DNA of 64,000 nucleotides from Dendrophyllia cribrosa (lineage: Eukaryota > Cnidaria > Anthozoa > Scleractinia > Dendrophylliidae). Made by a program: the position numbers and the translations under genes. Location of the stretch: positions 60,692,289 to 60,756,288 of the forward strand of contig JAJLRJ010000001.1 of the NCBI GenBank assembly GCA_024195265.1, written 5' to 3'. Below are positions 1 to 23,900 of this stretch, one piece after another. The notes under the pieces were generated by a model. That model was not told the origin of the DNA. It searched no databases and saw only the letters and a list, made by a program, of their open reading frames with translations. Each line of letters begins with the position of its first letter. The stretch's first letter is position 1.

Positions 1-380
1 AACTCAAATTTTACGCATGTAAGGCACAGGGCAACCAACACGAAATTAGGATTGCGTTCTTCAAATGCAAAAGAGGTTTAACTACAAAATATTCTGTTTA
101 TTTAAATTTATTTTTTAATGAATTCTCATCTTGTGGTATATCATACATGCAAGGCAGGGGTTTCAATAAAATTAAGAGTAAGTGGCAATATTTATAAAAT
201 AGATGGCTGTGACAGTAGCATTTCCAGCATTCTGGGCATCAACTTCAGTGAAATTAATCGAAAAGTAGGCGGCGATAATTTAGGAAGTAGCCGGCGAAAT
301 TCGCCGGTTGCCGGCTTCTAATGAAACCTCTGCAAGGTAGGTAAAGGTATGTAAAAAACTGTAACTTAAGACAATCTTAC

Positions 381-12533
<12,153 letters not shown>

Positions 12534-13405
12534 TTATTTTTCCATGATGCGCGGTTGTTGTGCCTAGAAGTCCATATCAAAATGAAATCAAGCAGTAATG
12601 AAGCTGAGAAAAAGTTCTGAGTACAATACACAGTTCGTGGTTTATTACACCTGTAAATTAACTATGTCAGGATCAATGTTGATTTGCAGCGGCTAGTTTC
12701 AAGCTGTGAGTTCCAATTCAATATCAACTCGCATACAATTCAAAACATCCAAAGACTAGAAATTCGAAATGAAAGTATTACTCAACAAGTAACACTGCAA
12801 AAATCACCACCAAACATCGATTATTTCAGCAGTTATTACGCGCAGTAGGCGAGAAACTTCTTCACTGCAAAGTTTTCAAAGTTGCTCGGTTTGCTTCGCC
12901 AAACTAATTTATACGCAACTCAACGGGTGACCTGCTATGCAGCCGTCGGCCGGTTTTCTTGCACAAGTTATAAAGCCGAAAAGACAAATGTAGCGATGAA
13001 ACGTTCGGTACACAACGAAGGCAAACGTATTCCTCAAAGATCAGGGATATGGCTGCGTTTGATATAATATACACAAAGCCGTACAAGGTCATGTCTCAAA
13101 ACCAGTTTTAAAAGTGTTTGATTCAGTGAGTTAATGGCCGCGCCGGGACGAAAAGTCAAGAGAAGAATGCGCTGAAATTAACGACTTTCTTTTGCTTGAT
13201 AATTAACGCTAAAACCAACATGCACTCGACTAAAGCCTACGGGTGCTTTTTTAGAAATAAATAAATGCTTGAGAAAAAGCGAACTGGAAATACTGCCAAG
13301 TCGGCTTGCATAAAAATAAATCTGAATATGTTAAGCTTGAGACCATCGTCTGCGGCTTCATCGTCTCCAAACTTTCGTACTATTTGACCGGTAACCTTTA
13401 CGTAC

Positions 13406-13484
13406 CTTGACAAAGTTCCGTCCTTAAGGAGAAGGAAGCAGCTGTATTAATCATTGCTCCAACTGCTTCAACACTTTTCTCCAT
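13406..13484 (-). other. Possible upstream exon or short upstream ORF of the STK33-like gene
   Basis: On the minus strand an ATG at 13484 opens 26 codons (MEKSVEAVGAMINTAASF and on) that run to a good splice donor, CAAG|GTACG, at 13406. It lies about 0.9 kb upstream of the first kinase exon, with a plausible acceptor near 12570. Joined to that acceptor the frame stops after about 15 more codons and does not enter the kinase frame, so this is at best a 5' leader exon with an upstream ORF. It could also belong to an unrelated transcript or be chance. Confidence 0.3.
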
Positions 13485-14333
13485 AAATTCTCTCCTAAAA
13501 GTGCATCTTAATTCAAAAGGAAGCCTGTAAACTTCGGAGTAACTTTGACAGCAAACCACAGAAAACGATCGAGTCCTGGAACCCAGTTAGATAACTCGCT
13601 AGATACCATTCCTTCGCACGGAAGTTCGAGAAAATTATTTCGGCACGGTCTGCACAGAGTTTGGGCAGAAAAAATTCGGAGAAAACAGTCTCGAATATTA
13701 AAGTAATTTCTCAGTTTATATTTTAAATCTAAAAATGTTTTTAAGTAATATTTTATCGCAATTTTTTGTAGTTAAATGTATTTCCAAGTCACTCCTCCTT
13801 CGTAATTTCTCAGTTGTTCAGAAAATGTGGCGCAAAATAGGAAAATAGGAAAAAAATTATATTTGATTGATAAGTTCTGCAAAGAGTACTTTCTATTTTC
13901 ACTTACTTACATTTTATAGGTTCGCAAGTCTGATTATGAGGAACTATCAGAAGCTTTATCATACAGCTATTATGAAAGCTCAAAGCCTTCAAGCCAAGAC
14001 CGCATGGTAGTATGGATACTTGTAAATAGCCATTTTAGTTTCCGGTTGTCAGTGCGGGCACGACGGAAAAAAAAAATGGGCGGTAGACTGAGTGCTTTAG
14101 ACGTTTGCTGCCGTGTTCTAAAGGAGGGAAACAAAAACAGACACGAATCTTTTTGCCTTCCGATCGAACGTTCCTTTATTTGACAGTGTGGGGAGATTAA
14201 AGCATTAGGGAGCTTAAGCAGCCACGACTCGTAAACGGTCGATGCAATCATTAAAAATGGGCCTAGGTAAAAAGCGATTATTAGACCTAAGCTAGATTCG
14301 CGATTAGGTTAAATATAGTGATCGGGTCACCCG

Positions 14334-14672
14334 TAGCCTGCGTAGCAGGCGTCGGGAAAAAGTGAACTGGGGAGAGAGGGAAAGGACGCCTGCAATAAAG
14401 ACCCCCATTTGTTCATTTCTGCGGACGCTGGCGGCCGCAAATTCTGATTGGCTAATACGCGCTGGGCGGTAAACAAAGTAAATTTCCGCGTGAAGTCATC
14501 CATGCGTAAAAGCGCGTGCCAGTTTCTGATTGGTGAACGTATTGACAGTTGACGTAATTCGATTACAAGGAAATCGGTGAGCCCGATTCTTATAGCAGGC
14601 GTTCCTTCCGTTCTTCCCCTTTCCTTTTTCGCGCCCCCTCCCCCTCCCCGTTTACGCCTGCCACGCAGGCTA
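14334..14672. mobile_element. 339 bp TAGCCTGCG element with 9-base target duplication
   Basis: Ends TAGCCTGCGTAGCAGGCG and CGCCTGCCACGCAGGCTA; flanked by GGTCACCCG (14325-14333 and 14673-14681). A 9-base duplication fits Mutator-like elements. Confidence 0.85.
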
Positions 14673-14697
14673 GGTCACCCGTTATAGCTGTATCATT

Positions 14698-14927
14698 AGC
14701 GACCTCCAGATTGGACTACGAGTACGAGATTGAGTACGAGTACGAGTTTTCAAACCAAATTCGTGTGCCTCATGTACTTAATTATCACACCAATCTTATC
14801 CCTAACGTTTATTTACGTGTTAGTCAGCAACAGGAAGGAGTTACAGTTCGGTGGATACAATTATCTCGAAATTCCAAAGTCGTACTCGTACTCGATTTCG
14901 TACTCGTAGTCAAATCTGAAGGTCGCT
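14698..14927. mobile_element. AGCGACCT inverted-repeat element with TACGAG repeats
   Basis: Left AGCGACCTCCAGATTGGACT then repeated TACGAG; right TACTCG repeats then AGTCAAATCTGAAGGTCGCT. The encoded YEYEIEYEYE-like ORF is a by-product of the repeat. Confidence 0.7.
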
Positions 14928-15044
14928 ATTAAGAAAAGAACATGACCACACGACGGTTAATTTTCCTTTTTCTATTTGAACTTAAAAGCCGTTCCTACAA
15001 ATTAAGCTCCTGGACAATCCAGTCACGTTAGACAAACTAAACAA

Positions 15045-15220
15045 ATAGGTCATTTCCGAGTTACGTTATGCCTCGTTGTCAAATCGAGGCTAGGTGCACA
15101 ACCTTTCATATGGAAATGAGTTTTTATTCAAATTCAAATAAAACTCATTTTCATATGAAAGGTTGTGCACCTAGCCTCGCTTTGACGACGGGGCATAACG
15201 TAACTCGGAAATGGCCTATT
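15045..15220. mobile_element. AATAGGCC palindrome, subtype A
   Basis: Almost perfect 176-base hairpin: arms carry CATTTCCGAGTTACGTTATG, then CGAGGCTAGGTGCACAACC and CTTTCATATG. Both arms are of the 'ACGTTATGCC ... GTGCACAACC' type. Confidence 0.85.
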
Positions 15221-15682
15221 GCAACAACTATCGTTGGCTTAAGCTACCTATTGTTGATTTTGGTGAATTTATGCATATACATCCCATACTACCTTGCGGT
15301 CTTGGCTTTAAGCTTTTTTACACAACAACGTTAATTGAAATAGCTGTATATATTCGTACCGGACACCTCATAACAACTTAATCGAACAGGGATAGATCCA
15401 GGAATTTTAGAAAGAGGGGGCCGTAAAAATTTTTGTGAGAGACAATGGGCGCGTCGAGGGGTCCGGCGGTACGCCCCCCGGAAAAGTTTAACAATTTAAG
15501 TACTCTGAGATGCAATCTGGAGCATTGAGGTCGCTTAATTTTGGCAAATGCCAGGATCCTATAATGAACAGGAAATGTTGAAATATTTAATAAAATGCAG
15601 TTGTAGTTGTGGTCAAACATGACTTGAATCAATTTGAACTTTTTTCAAACGAAAACCAAGTAACCGGAGTGGTACAGGAGCT

Positions 15683-15955
15683 AATAGGCCATTTCCGAGT
15701 TGCCTTTAGCCTCTCTATCAAAGCGAGGCTAGGTGCGAAACCTTTCATATGAAAATGAGTTTTCATTCACATGCAAATAAGTTTTATTTGCATGTGAATG
15801 AAAACTCATTTTCATATGAAAGGTTTCGCACCTAGCCTCGCTTTGAAAGAGAAAGTTTTATTTGCATGTGAATGAAAACTCATTTTCATATGAAAGGTTT
15901 CGCACCTAGCCTCGCTTTGAAAGAGAGGCTAAAGGCAACTCGGAAATGGCCTATT
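15683..15955. mobile_element. AATAGGCC palindrome, subtype B, with an internal duplication
   Basis: Both arms are of the 'GCCTTTAGCC ... GTGCGAAACC' type. About 75 bases of the right arm (AAGTTTTATTTGCATGTGAA to CTTTGAAAGAG) occur twice in tandem. Confidence 0.85.
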
Positions 15956-15975
15956 GCGAAATTACTTTCGATACT

Positions 15976-16166
15976 CAATAGGCCATTTGCACGATGACGT
16001 CATATGACTACAACTACCAGAATCCTTCAGTTTTTGTTTTGTAGTGCAAATTAGGGCTATTGTTATTTAAACCGCACTGGGATTACAAAATTTGAATAAG
16101 AAAGGAAAAACGAAATGAATTCTGGTAGTTGTAGTCAAATGACGTCATCGTGCAAATGGCCTATTG
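15976..16166. mobile_element. CAATAGGCCATTTGCACGATGACGTCA element
   Basis: About 45-base inverted ends, CAATAGGCCATTTGCACGAT and its complement, with TGACGTCA in each. A decayed relative of its right half lies at 40555-40680 (GGGCTATTGTTGTTTTAGCT, AAGAAAGGAAAAACGAAATG). Confidence 0.8.
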
Positions 16167-16323
16167 AAAACCGTTCTATTACAGATCGCAATTTTAGGAG
16201 TAGAAGGGAGAAAGTTCCCTGGACTACATTTCTTTTTTGAAATGGGACAAATATAAGCAGAACACACTCCAAGATATTGCTAAAAGTCTCTTTAATGACA
16301 TTCGCTATATCACATATCGAATA

Positions 16324-16499
16324 CACCTTATTCCAAAATGGCGGCCATTTTATTATTCTTTTATGTCCATGTAAATCAGGCCTCTTGGTCTCGTCAGCAT
16401 GTTCAAAATACAAAAGAATTTTCAAGCGAAAATGAGGCCACGAGGGCTAATTAACATGCATATAAAAGAATAAATTGGCCGCCATTTTGGAATAAGGTG
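16324..16499. mobile_element. CACCTTATTCCAAAATGGCGG element, copy 1
   Basis: Inverted ends CACCTTATTCCAAAATGGCG and complement; inner arms also pair (TTTTATGTCCATGTAAATCA against TTAACATGCATATAAAAGAA, loosely). Confidence 0.8.
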
Positions 16500-16834
16500 A
16501 TGGCTTTTTACAAGTATTTCGTGTGTTTAAGACGACCAAGACATTATTAGACGGAGAAGTAAAAGGCAGAAATAAAAAAAAAGAACGAGAAACCAACGTA
16601 AAACCTCGAAGTACGACAGTTTTTCTGTACAACAGGATCGCGGCAGAATCTTTCCAACCCAAGTAAACAAACAATTGGACAGATCAAGGGTTTTTCCCGC
16701 CAAAAAGAAAAGGAAAAGACCCAAAACACGACGCTAAATGCAGTGCTGTATGCAACCTCTCCCTGGTAACCAGGTTGCATTGTATGGAAATATATAATTT
16801 TGGAAAATTCAATTTCTGGAATATCGACAATTTG

Positions 16835-16899
16835 TAGCCTTGCGCAAACGTCTCCTATTTCATTTACTTGAAATATAGGAGACGTCTGCGCACAGGCTA
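16835..16899. mobile_element. 65-base TAGCCT hairpin
   Basis: TAGCCTTGCGCAAACGTCTC at the left pairs with GAGACGTCTGCGCACAGGCTA at the right. Flanks share ACAATTT (imperfect 9-base duplication). Confidence 0.75.
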
Positions 16900-16966
16900 A
16901 CAATTTCTTATGTTTTTAACGATGCAGACTTTCTGGGAAAAGTGTTGTGATGCTTCAGTATCATTG

Positions 16967-17476
16967 TATACAGCTATTTCAATTTAGGTTGTCGGATGAG
17001 AGCTTCAAGCATACGCAACGAGACCGCAAGGTACTTTGGGATTTTTATGTACGTTGTCATAGAGAAATGAAAAATGTAAAAACGAAAAATGAAAACAGGC
17101 CAATAGGAATTAGTTAGACATACAAATAGTAATAGCCGCTGCACGCTTAATTTAAATTAACAATAGCCGCTGCACGCTTAATCGTGCCGCGTGTCGCCGT
17201 GAATGATGATTAAGCTAATTAATTCCTATTTGGCTTTTTTCATTTTTCTATGACAATTAGGTGTATACGATAAATTGACCAAAGCAATTTAAAATACCTC
17301 GTCCATACAGCGAAGGCAAACATTTATGGTGCTAACATCTACCTCATTCATTGCACTAACAAACGCAAAAACCGCGAACTAAGCTAAGACCAATTTACGA
17401 CTACCCATAGTTACTTGCGGTCTCGTTGCGTACGCTTGAAGCTCTTATCCGACAACCTAAATTGAAATAGCTGTAT
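16967..17476. mobile_element. TATACAGCTATTTCAA element, compact copy
   Basis: About 60-base inverted ends: left TATACAGCTATTTCAATTTA, right the complement ending AAATAGCTGTATA, with the shared GCAACGAGACCGCAAG block. Contains a 36-base tandem duplication around 17132-17187 (AATAGCCGCTGCACGCTTAA twice). Confidence 0.75.
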
Positions 17477-17933
17477 ATTTGTCTACAAATTTCCATGCGG
17501 AATATGACTTGGTCTTTTAGACAAATGTATGGAAAACTGAAAACACAACTACAAACTTTCCGCCACAGCAATATCTCTCAAATGCGTGTAAAAAAATTTA
17601 AGAGTGCAGGAGAGTGCGTGCTGGAAATTGAGCAATACGCCTTATGAAAATCACTTCTTCTTATTCTTAGGGCTAGTAGTCCATGGGGATTTCAAAGGTG
17701 ATATATTCAATTCTCCTAATCCATTAAAAATTTGCAATTCATATCATGAGTGCCACTTAGCACGCACATCTTGAATCTCAGTAAAATCTTTTGTCGGATT
17801 TGTTAACTGTACAGAAAGGCACTAACTTCAGAAACTAAATTTTAACAATTATTTCACGTTGTATTCCCGCAAACACCATTTTTCGCGCCATATCCGTACC
17901 CTTTTCAAAATGGCGTTAAAAACCGCGAGCTGA

Positions 17934-17939
17934 TTTATT
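17934..17939 (-). promoter_or_regulatory. Polyadenylation signal AATAAA for CNOT2
   Basis: AATAAA on the minus strand, 17 bases after the CNOT2 TAG stop at 17957-17959. If this is the signal used, the 3' UTR is only some 35-45 bases long. Confidence 0.55.
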
Positions 17940-17956
17940 GTTTAAGAATTGTACAA

Positions 17957-20900
17957 CTATTGTGCAGAAACAGCTTGTAGTGTCGGTTTGTCCTCAAGTT
18001 TGTCGTACTCCAAGTGAAATTCCTTGGCCACCTTTCTCCACGTACTGCAGTCGAAAAAGTAGTAGGTTCCACGTTCGTACGAGCTCGTTTTCAGTTGAGG
18101 TTCCACGCCTGGAGCACGTGTTAGCCATAGTCTTTCGTCTTTGTGGTACCGCCAGTCACGTGCGTACCTAAAGAGCAAAACCAATCAGTTTGAGAGAGTC
18201 ACGTGTTAACTAATACGAAGTTAACTAAACTGGGAAACATGGTGCGATGAACTGCTGCTGTGGAAGCAAATATTTCCCAGTTACGCCGCGCGGGAATCAA
18301 CTGAGGCTTCTAATTTAACTAATAGCTTCGGAACGAGCGCAGCGAGTGAGCAGCAACATAATCAGGATTTAAGAGAAATATATGAGATAAAAAGATATAA
18401 GCTAGGAAAAATCTCGAATTGATCGCTTTTTACCAGAATTCACTGCGCCACGAACACATTTTGGGCCAGAATGCACTGCGCCACGAACAATAGCCTCGCT
18501 TGCTGCTTCAAGCTGGGGGGCTGTGAGATTTGTAATATTTTGGTCCAACATGTCCCAGTCGAAATCGGAACTGAAGTGTCGAAGACTACCGCGAGTTGAG
18601 CGAGGACTGTGAGGCATGGTGATAGGACCGTTGGATAGCAAAGATTTTCGAAGATTGTACGGAATAAATGACAAATTTATTTTGAAATCACTCCGACAGC
18701 GGTCGATAAGACTGAACTGGCTGAGCGCGTGGGGACGCGAACACGATACGGCAAGCTATTGTATTAACGCAACATACTCATTATAGACATTGCAAGAACT
18801 TAATGCGTGAATAACAAAACAAAATTAGTCTTATCAGCTGGAGTTTTCGTCGATTCATCCCGGTTACATTTGCTTTGCTTCTTCTCAATAAACGAAAGAG
18901 AAAATTCTGTAATACCAGCGAGACGATAAAACAGCATTATTACAACAAATTTACCGCAGCAATTACTATCTTTTGGATACACTAGTCTATTATTATTTTG
19001 CACGTTATCAAAACAATAATAGCATAACTCCTCTGTTTGATAAACATTGATACTCTCTGATGAAGGGCTAGCGCTCGAAACACCAGGGGCCAGTTGCACA
19101 AAACTTGAAGGTCCACCTTCACCCAAAATGCTGTGCGCGCCGTGATCACTTTCTGTGCTGAATTTCGTGTAACACGAAATTCATGCGTGCAACCAATCAG
19201 ATCACGGATATGAATAATGAAGCATTTTAAAATAAAAACAAACAACCGCAACGTCTTTTGGGTGAAGGTGGGCCTTTAACGTCTGACGTAACAGCTAACG
19301 TCGGACGTTCAGCCCAGTCAAAGTTACTATTTTAACGTCAGACGATTAAGAGCAGTTACGTCCCACGTTAAGTTTTGGTCCCAGCTTCTCAATCTCTCTG
19401 CGGTGGCAATCAATCTAATGCACTAAGTTGATATATTTTTTTGAATTTTTAGCAAGGAAATCTTGCTTGCCGGACACAAGAAAATGGTTTTGAATCAAAG
19501 CAAAATCAATTTTGTTTCCCGGGCGCAAATTTTGCTTCCAAAACAAGTTTCCCAGTTACCCACATTACAAGAATCTGAGAGAAACGATATTGTCACAGAA
19601 ATGTTTCCTAGTTTAGCCAGGCCCTAATATCAGGGGTCCCAGTTGCAATACCAAAGTTTGTTTTGGAATTTTACGATATGTTTTCTAACGTACCGATACG
19701 AGTCAAAACCATCAAGTCTTGTCTTGGGTTTCGCGTGTTTTCCAATGTTTAGCACTGGTTGTGTGATTCTGCTTCAAGTTTAGCCTGAGAAAACAAACGT
19801 CGTTTTTGGCGCTGCGAAACGACGTCTGTTTTCTCAGTCTACTTCAAGACCTTCAAGTTCCGATTTATTCACTGCTGCGTTTCTTGCGGTTGTACTTAGC
19901 TTTCAGATGTAATCGTACGAAAACCACTCTTCACGCAAACCATGCATAGTTATGTGCATGCATAGCTATGTGCATTGAACACTACAAAATAAATACCCTA
20001 CACAAGAGGCGTATTTGGGAAGCGCGAACGCTGAGCACGAGTCATGTAAGGTGACACACCACAAAAGCACGTGTTACGTTGGCTACAACATGTGACCTTT
20101 TTACACGAAGTACTTACAGTTCAGCAGCAGCAGCCAGTTGAAGGATATCTCCTCCATTCGTGTAGTACAAATAAAACAGCAAGTCTTCACCGTACCGACT
20201 TAGTTTTATAGAAGCTAACTACAAACAAAAGAAAAAAACACTTTCAGTTTTTGTGACAATAAGGGTGTATGAATTCGGGAAAACAGGTTTTACCTTATCC
20301 CTAATAAACGAGTTTATCCTGTACTCTGATGGTACGTGGTAATCTGCGGAAAAAGAACAATAATGAGACAGCGTAAATGATGTGCAGGGCGAGTCACACT
20401 CAACATGCTAATGACGGAAATCATAAATGCAGTTACAAGGTTCTAACAAGAACTACTAACGTGTGGCTATTTAGATGAAAGCTTGTTACGCCGCAAAATG
20501 TAATAATCGCCGCAAAATGTAATAACAATCAACGCAAAATATAATACTAACGCAAAATGTAATAAAATTGACGCAAAATGTAATAAATGAAATGAAATCC
20601 TAAAGTGACCATTCAAATGAAAGCTACTGAGCAGTACTTTCCTGTGGTACTGTTTATTATGCTGTACAAGGTGGTTCTATCTTTGGAGTCTGTGGATGAG
20701 ATCCTAAAGTGTGACCATTCAAATGAAAACAGTACTTTCCTGTGGTACTGTTCATTATGCTACACAAGGTGGTTCAACGTTTGAAATCCTAAGGTGTGAC
20801 AATTTAAATCAAAACTACTAACAATGTCTTTCCTTTCCTAAACCGTTGTTGTTTTTTTCACCTTTATTTTCATAAGTAAAAACTTTCGAAAGCCACTCAA

Positions 20901-23900
20901 ATTTATATTTTTCGTCCTCTAATGAGGCTGAGGGCTAATCCATCCATCTTCTTGTACTTGTACGTCGCGCCTGCGCAGCCTTACCTATTTCATGTGGTCT
21001 ACACGGACTGTCCGCAAACGGAGAACCAAACGTATGATAAAGACTCCTAAAAAGTGACAACAATTATTTTAATTTACATAGAAGCGCTAGTAGCAAGAGA
21101 CAATCTGTATAACAACTAAGTGTAAAAGGAAGGCAGTTATTATATGGTTTTTCCAACCGTAGTTACCTAATCATGCAATCATTATTTTATTCGGCAATAC
21201 AGCGTTTGCATCATGAAACTAATAACAGACAAATGAAGTTTTAAATAGAGTAAACACGAAAAGGTTTCTACTTACTCTGGGGAATTTAAGTTAAGTCCTA
21301 ACGTCGTAAGATCACTGTAGAATGAAAAGATACGATATTATTTTCAGATGAATTCAATCACAAATTTCACGAGGACAACAAGATCAAGTCGGCAGACGTA
21401 ACTAAATTAACGAAAATCAAACATAAGGGCAGCGTTTTGATAACTGACAACAAGGCGGAAAACATCGATCAAAAATTTTAAAGAGTACTTCCACTTCCCC
21501 TTCAATCTAGGAAATATGTTCTATGTTCAATTGTTATCAGCCATTTATTTTATAGTGAGCTTCTGTAATTGTTTAGTGCGTAGCAACCCGCCACGATTAA
21601 ATCTAGTTATTTGCGGGTTGCTACGATATTTTGTTTTATTATTTGAAAAATAAATAGTTGTTGTTGAAATATATGATCCTACAGGCACAGAACAGAAATT
21701 CAAAAGAACACTGAAGAAAACAGGTTTGACTGACCTTCCGAGCGCTAGTGTGACAAGATTTGGTTCTGTTTCCGCCGCCCTGATAAATGTTAACAGTCCT
21801 ATCATTCCAAACTGATCCGTGACCATGCCTTTTGGAATATTGGAGATCATACCTGAAAATAAAAACATAAAAATAAAAACGGACATGGTATTGGATACGC
21901 GATAAATTTTGGATGGCGGTGATGTCTCTGAGAGGCTTCAGAGTAAAAGCCGGATACCACAACTGAAAATAGCTTCAAGTCAATCGGGATCAACCGGAGT
22001 TTGCAGAGTACTGCAGAACACTGAAGTCAACTAAGAAATGGACCCTGTATGGACTGATCCATCTTAACAGAATCGTGGCAAATCTATCATTATACTGGTG
22101 CGACGTCGGGTCGCAATAGGAAATAAAGTTAACAAATTATTTCAATACCTGAAGGCGATGTTTGAATTCCTCGTGGTGGTTGTTTGGGATTTGACGAGTT
22201 TAACTTGGACTCTCCTGCCGCAAATCTGAACAAAATACAATGCACCTGGCTCAGATTCAGTGCCTTTCCAAACAAAACATTTTTATGAATGAAATTCGTG
22301 ATCCTATTTGCGATTTCTTTTCAACTGCTTAAGTTGGTAACATCACTGCGAGGATGACAAGTTAAACCAAAGCCAACTGTAACTTGCTCGCATGCGTTTT
22401 CCCGCGCTTGGTGACGGCTACTTGTATTTATTGGATTTTCTGCGTTACTGTGATTGACCAGAGTGACTACTTCGGTTCTGCTCTAAATGTCCTGTATACT
22501 GCTAGGATTAGCAATGTCGATAAGGTTATGTGTAGTGATTTGTTCCTATAAAATCAAATCTACCAACTAAAAACAAATGAAAAACAAAGCACAGATTCAG
22601 GTTGTACGAGGTCATACCTGGCATCTTTTGCAACATCTTTCAACGCTTGTTCGTACGATGAACCTCCTCTTAGATCTGAAGATTATAAACAGGAAACAGG
22701 AAGAAACATAAGAATTGAAGTTTGTTGTTCTCATTTGAAAGCATATTGATAGAAAGTTCCAAAGCAAAGGTGTTGTCCATAAAGTAAAACAAAAGTCAAA
22801 CTGTACCTGTCCCAGGAAACACACCAGAGCTTGTGTTTAAAAGCTGCAAAAAATATATCAATCTTTATTTTAAGGGTTATCGTTAAACTAATAAACTAAT
22901 AAAAACACTGACAAGGCCAATAGAATCAATGTGATAGATGACAAATTTGAGAAGCCTGTGAACAGGCCGCCCAGTTGAGGATGGGGTGAAAAGAAAGGTT
23001 CGCTCGCTGGCTTTTCTTCTCGCCCTATCCCCTAACTGGAAGGCTAAAAATTGGGTAACAATGTTGGTATAGTAATGTCAGTTATCGAATAGCATGTAGT
23101 CTTTAGTTGAAGCTTTGCTCACTGCATTGTTTGGGGTGAAACGAAATAAATGCCTCTCTCTAATTAACACCCTATATCTAATAAATTGCCCCCTCCTCCC
23201 TCCACTAAAATGGCAAAAATTCATTATGTTCTGCATATTTATCACAGCAATTGCCAAAATTTTAAGCATTACATTTTAAAGTGTGACACATTCAAACAAG
23301 TGGAAAAAATACAAGTCAACAACAACAAACATGTATAAAACAGCAAAAACATACATGTGGTTTGGAAGGATCCTGGGTCGAAGAACTTTCAGACTGATTA
23401 TCTGTAAAACAGAAAAAAAAATGTTAGTGAGAGGATTTTTGACAGTCATACCATTGAAGGCAAGCGGGCATGCAAAAGACAGAAGTATTTAAAACTTTCA
23501 TGTCATGGCATATTTAGTACTTAACAGACATCCACTGAGGAAGGGCAAAGCCTAAAACGTTTGGGATTTTTATAAAACTTTTGGCAATTTTATTTTAACT
23601 ATTTTCAATTTTTCATGTATCCAATCAAGCGCCATGCGGCCACCTAACAGTTTAGTTCCAGTTACTTATAAAAGTACAGTACCTGACTTGAAAGTATTTG
23701 AACCAGGAAGTGCCGGGAAATCTTCATTATGAATTGAGAAGTCCGGTGGAGGCTCAGCTGGTTTAGATACCACACCATAGCTTGGCCGGCTCACCATGCT
23801 GCTGGGGGGTGCACTTACACCCCCTATACTCTCCAAACGTGCCACGCCCTCAACACGAGTCAAGCTCTCTAGGCGGCTTCTGTTTGCTAATGCAGGAAAC

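Larger units (their letters stand above)
13961..15350. mobile_element. TATACAGCTATT element, interrupted by nested insertions
   Basis: Left end ATACAGCTATTATGAAAGCT then AAGCCAAGACCGCATGGTA; right end is its complement with a short gap (TACCTTGCGGTCTTGGCTT...AATAGCTGTAT). It encloses three other inverted-repeat elements at 14334-14672, 14698-14927 and 15045-15220. Confidence 0.65.

Noticed and set aside
14711..14932. Tyr/Glu-repeat ORF (YEYEIEYEYE)
   Set aside because: Direct translation of a TACGAG terminal repeat.
18168..18434. Joining the nested 18402-18617 ORF to the last CNOT2 exon as an alternative isoform
   Set aside because: The candidate donor is phase 1 while the last CNOT2 exon requires phase 2.
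20488..20590. CRISPR-like array
   Set aside because: Repeats of about 15 bases with 2-6 base spacers in a eukaryotic intron; not a CRISPR layout.
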